Source: Lunularia cruciata (Eukaryota; Streptophyta; Marchantiopsida; Lunulariales; Lunulariaceae). From it: a stretch of 64,000 nt of DNA. The stretch is from assembly GCA_948567375.1 (NCBI GenBank), contig OX419755.1, positions 62,383,945-62,447,944 of the forward strand, in the 5' to 3' direction. A program made the position numbers and the translations under genes. Under the pieces are notes generated by a model. The model made no database searches. It had not been told where the DNA came from and worked only from the letters and a program-made list of their open reading frames with translations. This document shows, one piece after another, positions 1 through 8,933 of the stretch (its first letter is position 1; each line of letters begins with the position of its first letter).

Positions 1-115
1 GTTTCCAAAATTGGAAATAATTGCCATTGAATTTGACAAAAGTGGAATCAAATTGTACAGTTGGAATAGCAAATATAGCACCAACAAGAGCACCAACACC
101 AACAACCACAAACAT
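1..115 (-). pseudogene. Ty1-copia gag, N-terminal fragment (runs off window edge)
   Basis: Read on the minus strand, an ATG at 113-115 opens 38 codons to the window edge. The end of this stretch (QFDSTFVKFNGNYFQFWK) closely matches the gag start of the plus-strand copia element at 1520 (FDTTFVKFNGDFFHSWK), so both belong to one Ty1-copia family. Upstream on the minus strand lie a leader (116-311), a tRNA primer-binding site and an LTR end, the normal 5' order for a copia element. Only the start of the gene is in the window, so the state of the rest is unknown. Confidence 0.6.
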
Positions 116-311
116 AATGATTTGATTCACAAAGGATAGTGGAGATTTCTCTCCCAAAACCCACAGAAAAGAGATACTCTTTCAGAGGAGGAACAAGGTA
201 TTCTTGTTTTGCCAAATACACTAGTGTGTAAGACAATTAGACCCCTTGGAATTTTGAAACTGTGTGCTAAAGCATCTCCTGGCTACTAAAGAAGAAATTC
301 TATAGCTTTTA

Positions 312-323
312 GCTCTGATACCA
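312..323 (-). other. Primer-binding site of the minus-strand copia element
   Basis: The reverse complement of this stretch is TGGTATCAGAGC, the usual plant LTR-retrotransposon primer-binding site matching the 3' end of initiator methionine tRNA. It directly abuts an LTR terminus (ACA on the minus strand, plus positions 324-326), as expected. Confidence 0.8.
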
Positions 324-436
324 TGTGAGAGAATGCATGTAAATAGGGGATCAATTGATATACCTGTCGATAATCCCAGAACTGGAATTATATAAGTACA
401 TGGGCATACTCGAAAACACACCTTTGCTATCTATAG
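324..436 (-). repeat. 5' LTR (at least its 3' part) of the minus-strand copia element
   Basis: The LTR terminus abuts the primer-binding site at 312-323. A TATA-like stretch (TTATATAA on the minus strand, near 388-396) sits about 70 bp before the LTR end, the same spacing as in the plus-strand LTR. The outer boundary toward 436 is uncertain because the U3 part runs into the opposing LTR of the next element. Confidence 0.5.
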
Positions 437-717
437 AAATCAGAACGTGGAACTCATATATTTAACTTAACTAGTGTGAACAATAACTAATGAGCAGTAA
501 TCTTATGTGAATAGTAATCTAACACAACATTTCATTGTAGTTCAATCATTCATTGTAACTCTAACAGTTAAGACCAGTTAAAATAGACACTGGTTAGTGT
601 CTACGTGTCAACCTATTAGCACAACCTTCAATCCACTTGATGAGTGCTTTGTATCTATATAATCCAAACTTAGGGTTTCGTTCAGGTTAATAGATTCATT
701 CTGTTTGTTTTCCTACA
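437..717 (+). repeat. 5' LTR of the plus-strand Ty1-copia element
   Basis: This stretch aligns with the 3' LTR at 4676-4963. The last ~150 bp are the clearest: both carry GGTTAGTGTCTACGTGTCAA, a CTATATAATCC TATA region and the ending TGTTTTCCTACA or a close variant. It ends at 717 directly before a primer-binding site. The first ~30 bp lack a recognisable TGTTAG start, so the left border is approximate; it may be truncated at the junction with the opposing LTR. Confidence 0.7.
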
Positions 718-731
718 TGGTATCAGAGAGG
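718..731 (+). other. Primer-binding site of the plus-strand copia element
   Basis: TGGTATCAGAGAGG follows the LTR end directly. The first 11 bases match the initiator-tRNA-Met primer site; the following bases differ from the usual GC. Confidence 0.75.
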
Positions 732-858
732 ATGATCTTAGAATTCCACTAGTTGCTAGGGGACCCCTTAGTAACCATTTTCGAAATTCTGAGAGATCTG
801 ATCTTACTACACATCAGTGTATCTGGACTACAAAGAAAATTTTATTAATTAAATTATT

Positions 859-1171
859 ATGGCAAAAAAAAAGTCTTATTCAAAGAGAAAAAAAAGACAA
901 AATTTTAAAAAAGACACAAAATTCTACATAATTCTTAAAAAAAAAAAATAATAATAAAAGATTACAGAAACTTCATCATTAGATGAAAAGTGGGAGTTTC
1001 AAAAAAAATTACAATCTTTACCACGGAATAGTGCTCCGACGCGTCTCCATCATCATAGTTTTTTGACTGGAAGACCTAAAGCAAATTATCGAGATTTTGG
1101 TTTATCTAGACATTTACTTGGTGAAATGGCTCATGCATGTTTATTGTGGAGTAACCAAATCTAGTTGGTAA
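859..1171 (+). pseudogene. rps14: Plastid rps14 pseudogene (small-subunit ribosomal protein uS14c)
   Basis: The reading begins ATGGCAAAAAAA and its later part reads [18 protein letters not shown] followed by [19 protein letters not shown], the conserved core of plastid uS14. The tail, ending in a Trp codon and TAA at 1169-1171, corresponds to the bryophyte-type GVTKSSW ending rather than the angiosperm GATRSSW. The 5' third has lost its frame in a run of A residues (about 890-960), an in-frame TAG occurs near 983, and there is another frameshift near 1143, so it cannot encode the protein. Plastid origin is well supported; the species comparison is from memory. Confidence 0.85.
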
Positions 1172-1203
1172 AAAGTTTTTGTAAATTTTTACCGACTAGA
1201 TTT
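1157..1203 (+). terminator. 3' stem-loop of the plastid rps14 segment
   Basis: An 18-bp inverted repeat (AAATCTAGTTGGTAAAAA with one mismatched partner base) flanks an 11-base loop and overlaps the rps14 stop codon. Plastid transcripts commonly end in such stem-loops, which stabilise the 3' end. Here it is a relic carried along with the insert. Confidence 0.6.
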
Positions 1204-1210
1204 TTACCAA

Positions 1211-1261
1211 CAGTGGGTTCCGGATCCTCTACGCGCGGGTTAGATTCCCGTCGTTCGCCCA
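1211..1261 (+). pseudogene. 3' half of a plastid-type tRNA (relic)
   Basis: The stretch ends with a T-arm (GCGGG TTAGATT CCCGT) and an acceptor-like GTTCGCCC followed by A. Upstream, TTCCGGA sits where an anticodon loop would be, suggesting CCG. The 3' half resembles plastid trnR-CCG or trnH sequences, but the matching 5' acceptor and D-arm are not present and I could not settle the identity. It lies 40 bp after rps14 within the plastid insert. Confidence 0.5.
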
Positions 1262-1519
1262 ATAATAAAAATATTTCATTTTTTTTAGTTGACTTAAGCC
1301 TTTGTTTGTGTCATTATAATGAAGATGACATAAAATATATTATTTAAATACTTGAATACTTGTAGATCATCTGAAGAGCATTGTTCTCTTTTCTCTGGAT
1401 TGTGGGAGAGCATTTCTCCAATATCCTCTTTAATCAAAGTCTTTCGACTTCCTTGAGGTTCAAAGTCTTTCCGACTTTCTTGAAGCCTCAGTGTTCACTT
1501 CCTATACAAGAAGCTCATC

Positions 1520-2795
1520 ATGTCTGCTACTGCTGGTCCAAGCGTTGCTGTGGCTGTTTCTTTCATTCGATTTGATACTACTTTCGTGAAGTTCAATGGA
1601 GACTTCTTCCATTCCTGGAAGCACGGGCTCTCTCTCAAGCTGAAAGTAGCATGAGTCTTCTCCATCGTTGATGGTACTGAAGTCCGGCCCCCTTCAACAA
1701 TTGATCCATCTGATGGGAAGCACAAAGATAATGTTGCTCTAGAAGCCATTATTTCAACATTGGCTCCTGAGTATGTTAGTGCTACAAGCCAATATACATT
1801 GTCAAGTGAGGCTTGGAAAGATTTGACAGCCATGTATGAAAGCACAGATGATGTCATTATATCTATCTACTCGATACAATAACGACAATGAAGGTGCTAG
1901 TGTTGCTAAACACATAGCAACCTTTCATGGTCTACTTACCCGGTTAGCAGATGTGAATAACCCAATTAATGATCAGCAAGCTAAGCTCCACTTGATGAGA
2001 TATATGCTTCTAGTTACAAGCATTTTCTGCAGTCACTTCAAAGCCAGAAAACCTTGAATCTTTCTGATGTTACTGCTCTTCTTTTTCAACAAGAAATTAG
2101 CATGAAACATGAAGGTCTTGTGGAGCAAACAACTACTCTAGCAGTTACCCAGGGCTTCACATCTTCTGCCAGAAACAAGGGCAAAGGCAAGGGGAAATGG
2201 AAGCACGACTCTCAAGGAGGTTTTTGGGGACAGAATTCTATTTAACAAACCTGGTCCGAATTCTTTCTTAGGACAGAATTCCTTCAACGGACCTGGTCAG
2301 CACTCATTTTCTGGACCGAATTCTTTTCATAGGCCATCTGATCAGAATTCTTTCTCCAGACCTCCTGGAGTGGTATCTTCAAAACCTTCCATCATCTGTC
2401 ATTACTGCTCAAAGAAAGGGCATCGCATCAAAGTTTGCCACCGATGTATTGATGACACAAGGGAGAAAAGAGTCAACAATCGGTACCAGTCCAACTCTAC
2501 TACAGCAGCTCACATTTCTTTGTACAACGTTGACATTGTTCCAAATATCACTCAAGATCAACTGTGGTACATTGATACCGCAGCTTCTCAGCACGTGACA
2601 CATGAGCGCACCTGTTTCCTGGACTACAAGGAATACTTACCACCTCGACAAGTTTACCTGGCAGATGGTTCCAGCCTTGATATTCTAGGCCATGTAACCG
2701 TTGCGGTCAAACTTGCTTGTTTAGGAACTCCATACATTTTAGAGGATGTTCTGCATGTTCCATTGCTGAATAAGAACCTCATTTCAGCTAAGTAA
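1520..2795 (+). pseudogene. Ty1-copia gag-protease, degraded
   Basis: From ATG 1520 the reading shows a copia gag start (FDTTFVKFNGDFFHSWKHG). An in-frame TGA at 1652-1654 stands where the sister family suggests tryptophan, and frame breaks occur near 1857, 2055 and 2245. A CCHC zinc knuckle (CHYCSKKGHRIKVC) occurs at about 2398-2440. A copia aspartic protease follows, with its catalytic motif read as DTAAS near 2574-2588, and continues to LNKNLISAK at 2792. Integrase and most of the reverse transcriptase are missing after 2795. The protein would have packaged and processed the element's RNA; this copy is dead. Confidence 0.85.
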
Positions 2796-2954
2796 ATTGC
2801 ATGGTTCCTTTTGTCTCAAGGAAACCAACATTCTACTTTATGATGATCTAGATAACTAATAGCATCTTGTCCTAGATTGGATAGTCTTTGGCTCTTAGGA
2901 GAATCACTTCAGCCACCTCAAGCTACTTTGACATCTAATCTAACGAGCTCAACG

Positions 2955-3166
2955 TGTTAGTTTTAGTTAATCTTTAGTTTAGTGGATTCTCTAGTTTTTA
3001 TGATTTTGTTATATTCCTCTAGAGCTCTGTCATCTGCATAGGGTAAAGTGGGACGCAGCCACAATTAGGGTTCTGCAAAGCAATCTCCTAGGGTTTGCTT
3101 CTGTGTATATATGAATGTCTTCTGAACTTGTTTGAGTTCGTTCTTCTACAAGAATTATTCCCAACA
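2955..3166 (+). repeat. Probable short solo LTR
   Basis: A 212-bp stretch starts TGTTAG and ends CCAACA, contains a TATA-like TGTATATATGAA about 60 bp before the end, and interrupts the copia remnant exactly where integrase sequence should follow. No second copy and no clean target duplication is visible, so the call rests only on LTR-like architecture. Confidence 0.35.
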
Positions 3167-4267
3167 CCAACACCTTGCATTTTGTGAAGTCTTGAGCGCC
3201 TTAACATCTCTCAGGTGTGTTCTATGTTACTTCAGTATTGGGTGTTATTAATGCTACGTGAGTGGACTTCTGTGTCCTGTCCTTGAGAACTGTAGAGCAA
3301 AGAGAGGTCAAGTGTTGCTAAGTGCAATCAGTGGTGTCTACTTTGGTGAGACCAGAAGAAGCTGAGAGCTAGTGATATCTGATACATCAGAGGTTAGAAT
3401 GACTGACGGACTTTCAACTTCAAAGAGCAGAAACAATAGTTCTCATCACAACGTCACTTCAAGCAACTGCAGCATCTACTTAAACGACTGTTGCATCTTC
3501 AGCCATTACATCACTCTGGCATCAGCGCCTAGGGCACATCAGCAGATCCGGCAACTCCAACTCATGGATACTCTGACTCAGATTGGGGAGGAGATCAAGA
3601 TACAAGAAGATCAACAGGAGGATATTGGAGTTATGAGGACAGAAGCCGCTTGAAGAACAGGGGATCAAGAACTCATTAAATGCAAATGAAATGTAGATGA
3701 AATGGCAATAAAATGAAAGCAGAACTGACTGAGAAACCTGTGAAAAGTAGATGAAGTCTAAATCATAAACAGCATGTATTGTCAAGTAACGCTCATATAT
3801 AACTACATATAGGGGAACCGTGCACCAATGTGTACTGAGGAAACAAAGAATCATCTCATGTCAAGAAATCTCGAAATCAGCAAATGTTAGACAATTGAAA
3901 ACCAAACTGAATGAATGGAGAACTAAATTGATTGAAACCAAAACCGTGACTTTGGGTATGAAAAAGTAGAGTGGAACTCCTTCTTACAACGATTTCCATT
4001 CTGCTTTGCTTCCCCTGTTTGGGGAAGTAAATTAGAGTATGGCGTTAGAGGACTGGATAAAGTATATCATTGCATGCACTATGGACACATGAGTCCTGAC
4101 AGGCTGAAACAGCCAGAGGAAGCAGAAGGAGGCCATAGAAAGCCTCCCCAAAAGCATGTTTGACTTCATCAGTGCCAAAATAGCTAACCGAATGTCAGTA
4201 TTCCTCAAACCGAGTTTCTGTTTGAGAGCTCATGAGTGCCAACAGGAGGATATTGTTTTATCTTGTC
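3167..4267. other. Unassigned spacer inside the copia region
   Basis: No coding family is recognised; a 93-codon ORF at 3372-3653 has no match I know. The part around 3640-3720 shares a motif (AGAAGCCG...AGAACTCATTAAATGCA...AGATGAAATG) with a kelch-gene intron at about 6120-6190, and another related piece sits at 4970-5010. This suggests host intron-like or low-copy repeat DNA lying between two truncated copia pieces. Confidence 0.4.
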
Positions 4268-4588
4268 TAATGCAGCTTAAGTTGGTGAAGCAAAAGACAA
4301 ACTTCAGTGTCTTTATCCAGCACTGAAGCTGAATATATGGCTCCGTCAAAAGCAACGACTGAAGCAGTGTGGCTCAAGCAGTTACTAAGTGACTTGGATT
4401 TTCCTGATTTCACAATGAAGCTCTACTGCGACAGCAACAGTGGAATCAACATTGTCACACCAACAAAGCAGCATGAGAGGACTAAGCACATAGATATTAG
4501 ATTTCATTTTATCAGAGAAAGAGTTGAGGAAAAAAATACCTTGTTTCACGTGGAGACAGCAATGACAATATTGTTGATATATTCCTGA
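4268..4588 (+). pseudogene. Ty1-copia RNase H domain fragment
   Basis: The reading SLSSTEAEYMA followed by AVWLKQLL, an LYCDSNSG segment and the HERTKHIDIRFHFIRE motif is the diagnostic C-terminal RNase H of Ty1-copia pol. A frameshift near 4560-4570 moves the last motif (DNIVDIFLKGL) into another frame. Reverse transcriptase and integrase sequences that should precede it are absent. It lies about 90 bp before the 3' LTR, the normal position. Confidence 0.9.
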
Positions 4589-4675
4589 AGGGTTTAACTC
4601 GGGCTTTACATTAAAAGTTCAGTCATGCACTAGGAGTTATGGACAGATCTGTACAAAATGTTCATTAAGGTGAGG

Positions 4676-4963
4676 TGTTAGACTAGCATGATAATAATCT
4701 CATTTGTACATAACTAGTGTGCCTATTAGTCAAGCATATTTACATACCACTGTCAGAATTTTGTAACTGTCATAACATAACAGTTACTACAAGATCTGTT
4801 ATGTTAGTGCTAGTTAAGACCTGTTAAAATAGGTGCTGGTTAGTGTCTACGTGTCAACCTGTTAACACAGCCTTCAATCCACTTGATGAATGCTCTGTAT
4901 CTATATAATCCCTACTTAGGGGTTCTTTCAGGTTAATTGATTCATTCTGCTTGTTTTCCTACA
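4676..4963 (+). repeat. 3' LTR of the plus-strand Ty1-copia element
   Basis: The 288-bp stretch begins TGTTAGACTAG directly after a purine-rich tract (AAGGTGAGG) and ends TTTTCCTACA. It contains a TATA region (CTATATAATCC) about 60 bp from the end and aligns with the 5' LTR at 437-717. Many substitutions and gaps separate the two LTRs, which indicates an old insertion. Confidence 0.8.
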
Positions 4964-5076
4964 CTAAGTGCATATGAAATGCAAGCATGAACGTGTGCAA
5001 ATCGAAATGAATTGCAGTTAAGGAAATGGAAATCAAGTGAAACTAACAATACGAAGGTAAGCGGAAGTATAAGGCA

Positions 5077-5276
5077 TGATTGAAACATATCATAAGTACC
5101 ACCTGCAGAGAACTAGTATATGTCCTGTAACTATACCAAAACACAACCGACTAAGCATCTGAAATTGAGAGTATAATTCATGATTGAAACATATCATAAG
5201 TACCACCTGCAGAGAACTAGTATATGTCCTGTAACTATACCAAAACACAACCGACTAAGCATCTGAAATTGAGAGT
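5077..5276 (+). repeat. 104-bp tandem duplication
   Basis: A unit beginning TGATTGAAACATATCATAAG at 5077 is repeated from 5181 with identical sequence through GAGAGT at 5276. The period is 104 bp and I see no mismatch across the shared 96 bp, so the duplication is recent. It lies downstream (on the minus strand) of the last visible kelch exon. Confidence 0.9.
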
Positions 5277-5388
5277 CCGGGAAGACCATGAAACAGAGAA
5301 ACATCGAGCAAAGAGCAATAGACAAAGCATTAGTTGAGGATGGGTGGAGTGGAGCGAAGTGGTGTTCATAGTCAGGAGTGTTGATTAC

Positions 5389-7446
5389 CATGCGATGACC
5401 CGATCTAGGGCTTGGAGCTCCCTTCAAGTTCAGTTGCTCCCAAGTATTTGTCACTAGGTCAAGTTTCCATAAATCCTGGTTGGAAGAACAGCATTCGTTT
5501 CGTAAGTACGTCCCCACATACATGGATCTACCAATCATTCGCTGAACGTGATCTTCGATGCTCAGCTGGAGTTCACACGAATCGTCACGCTACCCCAAAC
5601 AATATACGAAAAGTTGACAGACCTGAACGATATAAAATGACCAAGTAAAGCAGAACTTTATATACCTTGTAGTGATGGAATTTCTCCTGATTGGGTGAAG
5701 TGAACTCGCCCCCTAAAACCAAAGTAATAGTTAGATCACGTGTGAGTTTGTTCCAGACTACGACCTCATAATTCTCAAATTTGATGAGATTCGATCATAT
5801 AGTTCTTACTGACCAAAAATAAAGAGGGAGTTCTTCCAGGCCACGGCTTGATGAGCGCTCCGTGGTGGCGGACTGTTCGGGCTGGACACAAGTTTCCACT
5901 CGCCTTTCTCTGCATTGTATCTGTATAGATCCCCATAAACGGAAGTCTGGAAGTCTATCCTTAGTAAGTGACAAAAAACTTGAACCTTACTTGTTTGATG
6001 TCCTCGTCTACAGAGCATATGGTCAAAACAAGTACAGACCAGCCTAAGACAGCAGGCCCGTATAAACAACGATGTTATGTGAATATGCAATTATGGCTTT
6101 AACAGGATATGAGGAGATGAGAGCAGAAGCCGTTCGAGGAGCGGGGTATCCAGAACTCATTAAATGCATATACAGTGCAGATGAAATGTAAAAATGATAT
6201 GTGCAAATCGAAATGAGTATTAAAACCTGCTCTAGCAGGATATGAGGAGATGAGATAGTTAAGGTCCCTCAAATGGAAGAGCATCTCCAAGCAGGGTCCA
6301 CTCAACTTCATCTTATTATAATTTCTACTTCAAAGGAAGATCGGCCTGCACGAAAGCTGATTTTTTTCGACAGGTGCCCTGGAGATTAATTTGAGTACTT
6401 TTTCAGATAAGTGAGGCAAAGTGATGGTCTACACTCAGATCCAACGCTTCAAAGTGCTTACCTTCACTCCATTATAGTATTCACCTCCGTAAACTATCAA
6501 TTCGGTTTCTTTCGTCGGGTTCACTGTAACCTGAAATGGATGAGAGCAAGTTGTAAGTCGAATGTTGGCACCGATTGAACGTGCTACGACTAGACCTCAG
6601 CTCAGCTCCGGACCCGTTATACTGTGTGTGGGGATCAATCAGGTATTCGTAACATTTCATTCTGCTGAAGAAATCCTCCATGGAAATCGAATCCACTCAG
6701 AGCCTCAATTTAGGACCTTTGTGATGCAGGTTGTGAAACAGGTATATACGCCGTTCAAAGATATGATTAACTGGAGGTCATGGAAGGCAATTTGGATAGC
6801 TCAAGAAATCCAGATTCGTATAATGCTGATATAAATCCTGTTGCGGTGTCCCCCAAAAAAAATTTCCGGCAAGCTTGATAAACTCATAGGGGCTTTGCAT
6901 CATTCTCACCGAACAATTGCAACGAGGTGACGGGGCTGCCACATTTTCATCTATATGTACGGCCACCTTCTTGGCATCTTCCTTTTGAATCTTGGCCTGC
7001 ATGAAGAGAATATAATTCGTGTTCAGCAACTAAGCCATCAACTGTCTTACCGTGATTTATCGCTAAGCCATTAGTGTCAGGTCGAAATTCCTTGGTCCAG
7101 CATGAGTCCTTAGGAGATATTACACAGCTGCAGAAGAAGATTGCAAAATTGAGGTGACGAAATCTTAGGCTATGATCAGGTTGTGTCATTGTTGATATTA
7201 ATCAGCTAACTCAAGGATGGATGTGACAGAAGCATCGCCTATTTCAGATATAGAGACATTCTACTGTATATTCTCATCTAATTTTGAATTTCTGTTAGAA
7301 ATTGTCTGACTTACTAGAATTGCGTCAATATCATCTTCTTCCTTCAGTTTTTTGTCCTCTCTCTTTCTCTGTTTCTCCTCAGTTTTCGCTGTTTTCCTCA
7401 GCGTCTTCTCCTTCCCAGCGCCTGCTTTTTTCTGCTTCTTTCCCAT
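5389..7446 (-). CDS. KLHDC4-like kelch-repeat protein, 5' part (3' exons missing)
   Basis: Six minus-strand exons join in frame: 7446-7315, 6996-6910, 6530-6462, 5946-5814, 5712-5666 and 5475-5389, giving 185 residues. Each internal border has AG/GT signals. The N-terminus is a lysine-rich MGKKQKKAGAGKEKT segment with a DDIDAIL stretch, followed by kelch-blade motifs (YGGEYYNG, VYGDLYRYN, PPPRSAHQAVAWKN, GGEFTSPNQEKFHHYK, WEQLNLKGAPSPRSGHRM). This order matches the eukaryotic KLHDC4/YPL263c-type galactose-oxidase/kelch family, a beta-propeller of unclear molecular role. Family members run to roughly 500-680 residues, so about two thirds of the propeller is absent after the last donor site (GTAATC at 5388). 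The rest may lie beyond the copia DNA to the left, or be lost. Confidence 0.85.
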
Positions 7447-7711
7447 CGGACGAGGCAGCTCCTCCTTCTATTCCTCTACAGTTCAAACTCCCGGATCGCT
7501 CCTGGTTCAACTAACGATCGCTCTGGAATGAACAGGCCTGAACCCTAAACCTTTTGACAAACAGAAGTAAATACATAGTCGTAAGGTTCAATAAACTCGG
7601 CCACGTGTCAGTTTCACAAAGGTACTTGGGACAAACTAGTCACTTTCGTGTGTAGACTGGAAGAAGTGTTAGGGCAGAGCTTTCACGCGACCGAAGAGAG
7701 TCTGATCGATT
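7447..7711. promoter_or_regulatory. Shared divergent promoter region
   Basis: Only 265 bp separate the start codons of the kelch gene (7446, minus) and the small gene at 7712 (plus). Both 5' UTRs and core promoters must fit here, so a bidirectional promoter is likely. No clear TATA box stands out. An ACGTGTC stretch near 7603 resembles an ACGT-core (ABRE/G-box-like) element, which is weak evidence taken alone. Confidence 0.5.
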
Positions 7712-8933
7712 ATGGCGATGTTGCGAAATTCTCGAACGATTTTGTTACGGCTAACAATTGCTCGAAATGTTCTAGCACCGGCACCTATTGCTGCCCCTGG
7801 TACCCATGTCCCGTCTGTTTCTATTGGGGACCGTTCTCACTTCTCCTCGTTTCCGTCTTCCGCAGCATGGCGCAGTTTGATCTTCCCTTCTGCCTTCAAT
7901 GCATTGCTTCCTGTTCCTGTAGGTCCCAAGATCTTCAACCGGTCCTACGCCAAACGACCGAAAAAATGGCAAGGGGGTAGGTATGTTCACACTTCTTGAA
8001 TTAAGGTGAATCGCTTTCTGGCTGAACTAGCTCGTTCATTCTGAATTCGACGCACCAAATTCGGAAGCCTGCTTCTCTATCTGTTGATGAGAATGGTTTA
8101 GAGTCAGTAATTCTGGGTTTTTAGTCAATCCGGAACATGACTGATTACACCAGTGCCATGAGGTTCCCGTAATTTGCATGAATTAAACACATTCTATGAA
8201 ACTTTTTGTTGGAATGTATGTTTATAGCCACAGTCTCGGGTTCATTGGAGGTTAGTACTGGTGTTGTTGGATCTTATGCCGCGAACTTGGAACAGATCAG
8301 GAATTATTCTTTACTTAGGAATGTCGGAGGAGAGCCCCTGTGCGTGTTCGCAAAACTTTTGCTACAGTTAGTGCTATCTTTCTATATAGCTGGACCTCAT
8401 TGTTGTAACTTGCATCTGCAGTTCCTCATGCGTTTGTTCAAGTTGAACCTGGAGTTCCGGTGCCTCCTTATCAACCGAACGCAGGCAGTGTCAAAAATCG
8501 GAAGCATAAGAAGAGAATGGCACAGCGGGATGCTTTCGCTAAGGTAATAGGTTCCCCGGATTTCAGGGACAACGTATTTTTATGGTCATGTCCGTGCACG
8601 AAAAGTATGTTACGTTGAGCTTTGCAAGAAAGAAGTTCTTGGACCTTTTCCAAAATTGAATGCGACTGGAGCTCGTACGTAAGCTCCTGGCATCATGCAC
8701 TCCGATGATACGCTAATAGGGGAAGGCTTATCGAGGGAGACTTACCAGCGCACATTTCTTGTGTTCCACAGGCTCAATCACAGAGACGGAAAGCACAAAC
8801 CAAAGCAGCAGTAATTCTGAGGGATGCAGCCCGCAGAAAGCGCTGGAGAGAAGGTGCAGCAAGGGCTCGAGCGTGGGCAGATCAACTGGCCAAGAGCTCT
8901 ACCGGACCACTGACTCATAGGATTAATGCATAG
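7712..8933 (+). CDS. Small basic, probably mitochondrial protein of unknown function
   Basis: Three exons, 7712-7976, 8422-8543 and 8772-8933, join in frame across GT-AG introns (phases 1 and 0) into 182 residues ending TAG at 8931-8933. The N-terminus (MAMLRNSRTILLRLTIARNV) is rich in Arg, Ser, Leu and Ala and free of acidic residues, typical of a mitochondrial presequence. The last half is very basic and probably helical (KNRKHKKRMAQRDAFAK, then a stretch with RDAARRKRWREGAARARAW). That composition would suit an RNA- or ribosome-associated organellar protein, but I do not recognise the family. It shares a short promoter with the kelch gene. The in-frame splicing of all three exons argues that it is real. 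Confidence 0.7.

Larger units (their letters stand above)
838..1354 (+). other. Plastid-derived insert (NUPT) inside the copia leader
   Basis: The leader of the minus-strand sister copia (116-311) aligns with this element's leader up to about 837 and again from about 1355, so roughly 517 bp are extra here. The extra piece contains an rps14 copy, a 3' stem-loop and the 3' half of a tRNA, all AT-rich and plastid-like. Borders come from comparing the two leaders by eye and may be off by several bases. This is a nuclear integrant or a fragment captured by the retroelement, not a functional plastid locus. Confidence 0.75.

Noticed and set aside
48-236. Cysteine-rich minus-strand ORF of 62 codons
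   Set aside because: It overlaps the copia leader and gag start in another frame; the gag frame (ATG at 113-115) matches the sister element, so the Cys-rich reading is a shadow of GTT/GGT-rich coding.
1211-1261. A complete functional tRNA gene
   Set aside because: Only the 3' half is present; no matching 5' acceptor and D-arm occurs upstream, and the adjoining sequence is the rps14 stem-loop.
8206-8547. 113-codon plus-strand ORF
   Set aside because: It covers an intron and exon 2 of the 7712 gene in a different frame from the spliced reading, which joins cleanly at GT-AG sites.
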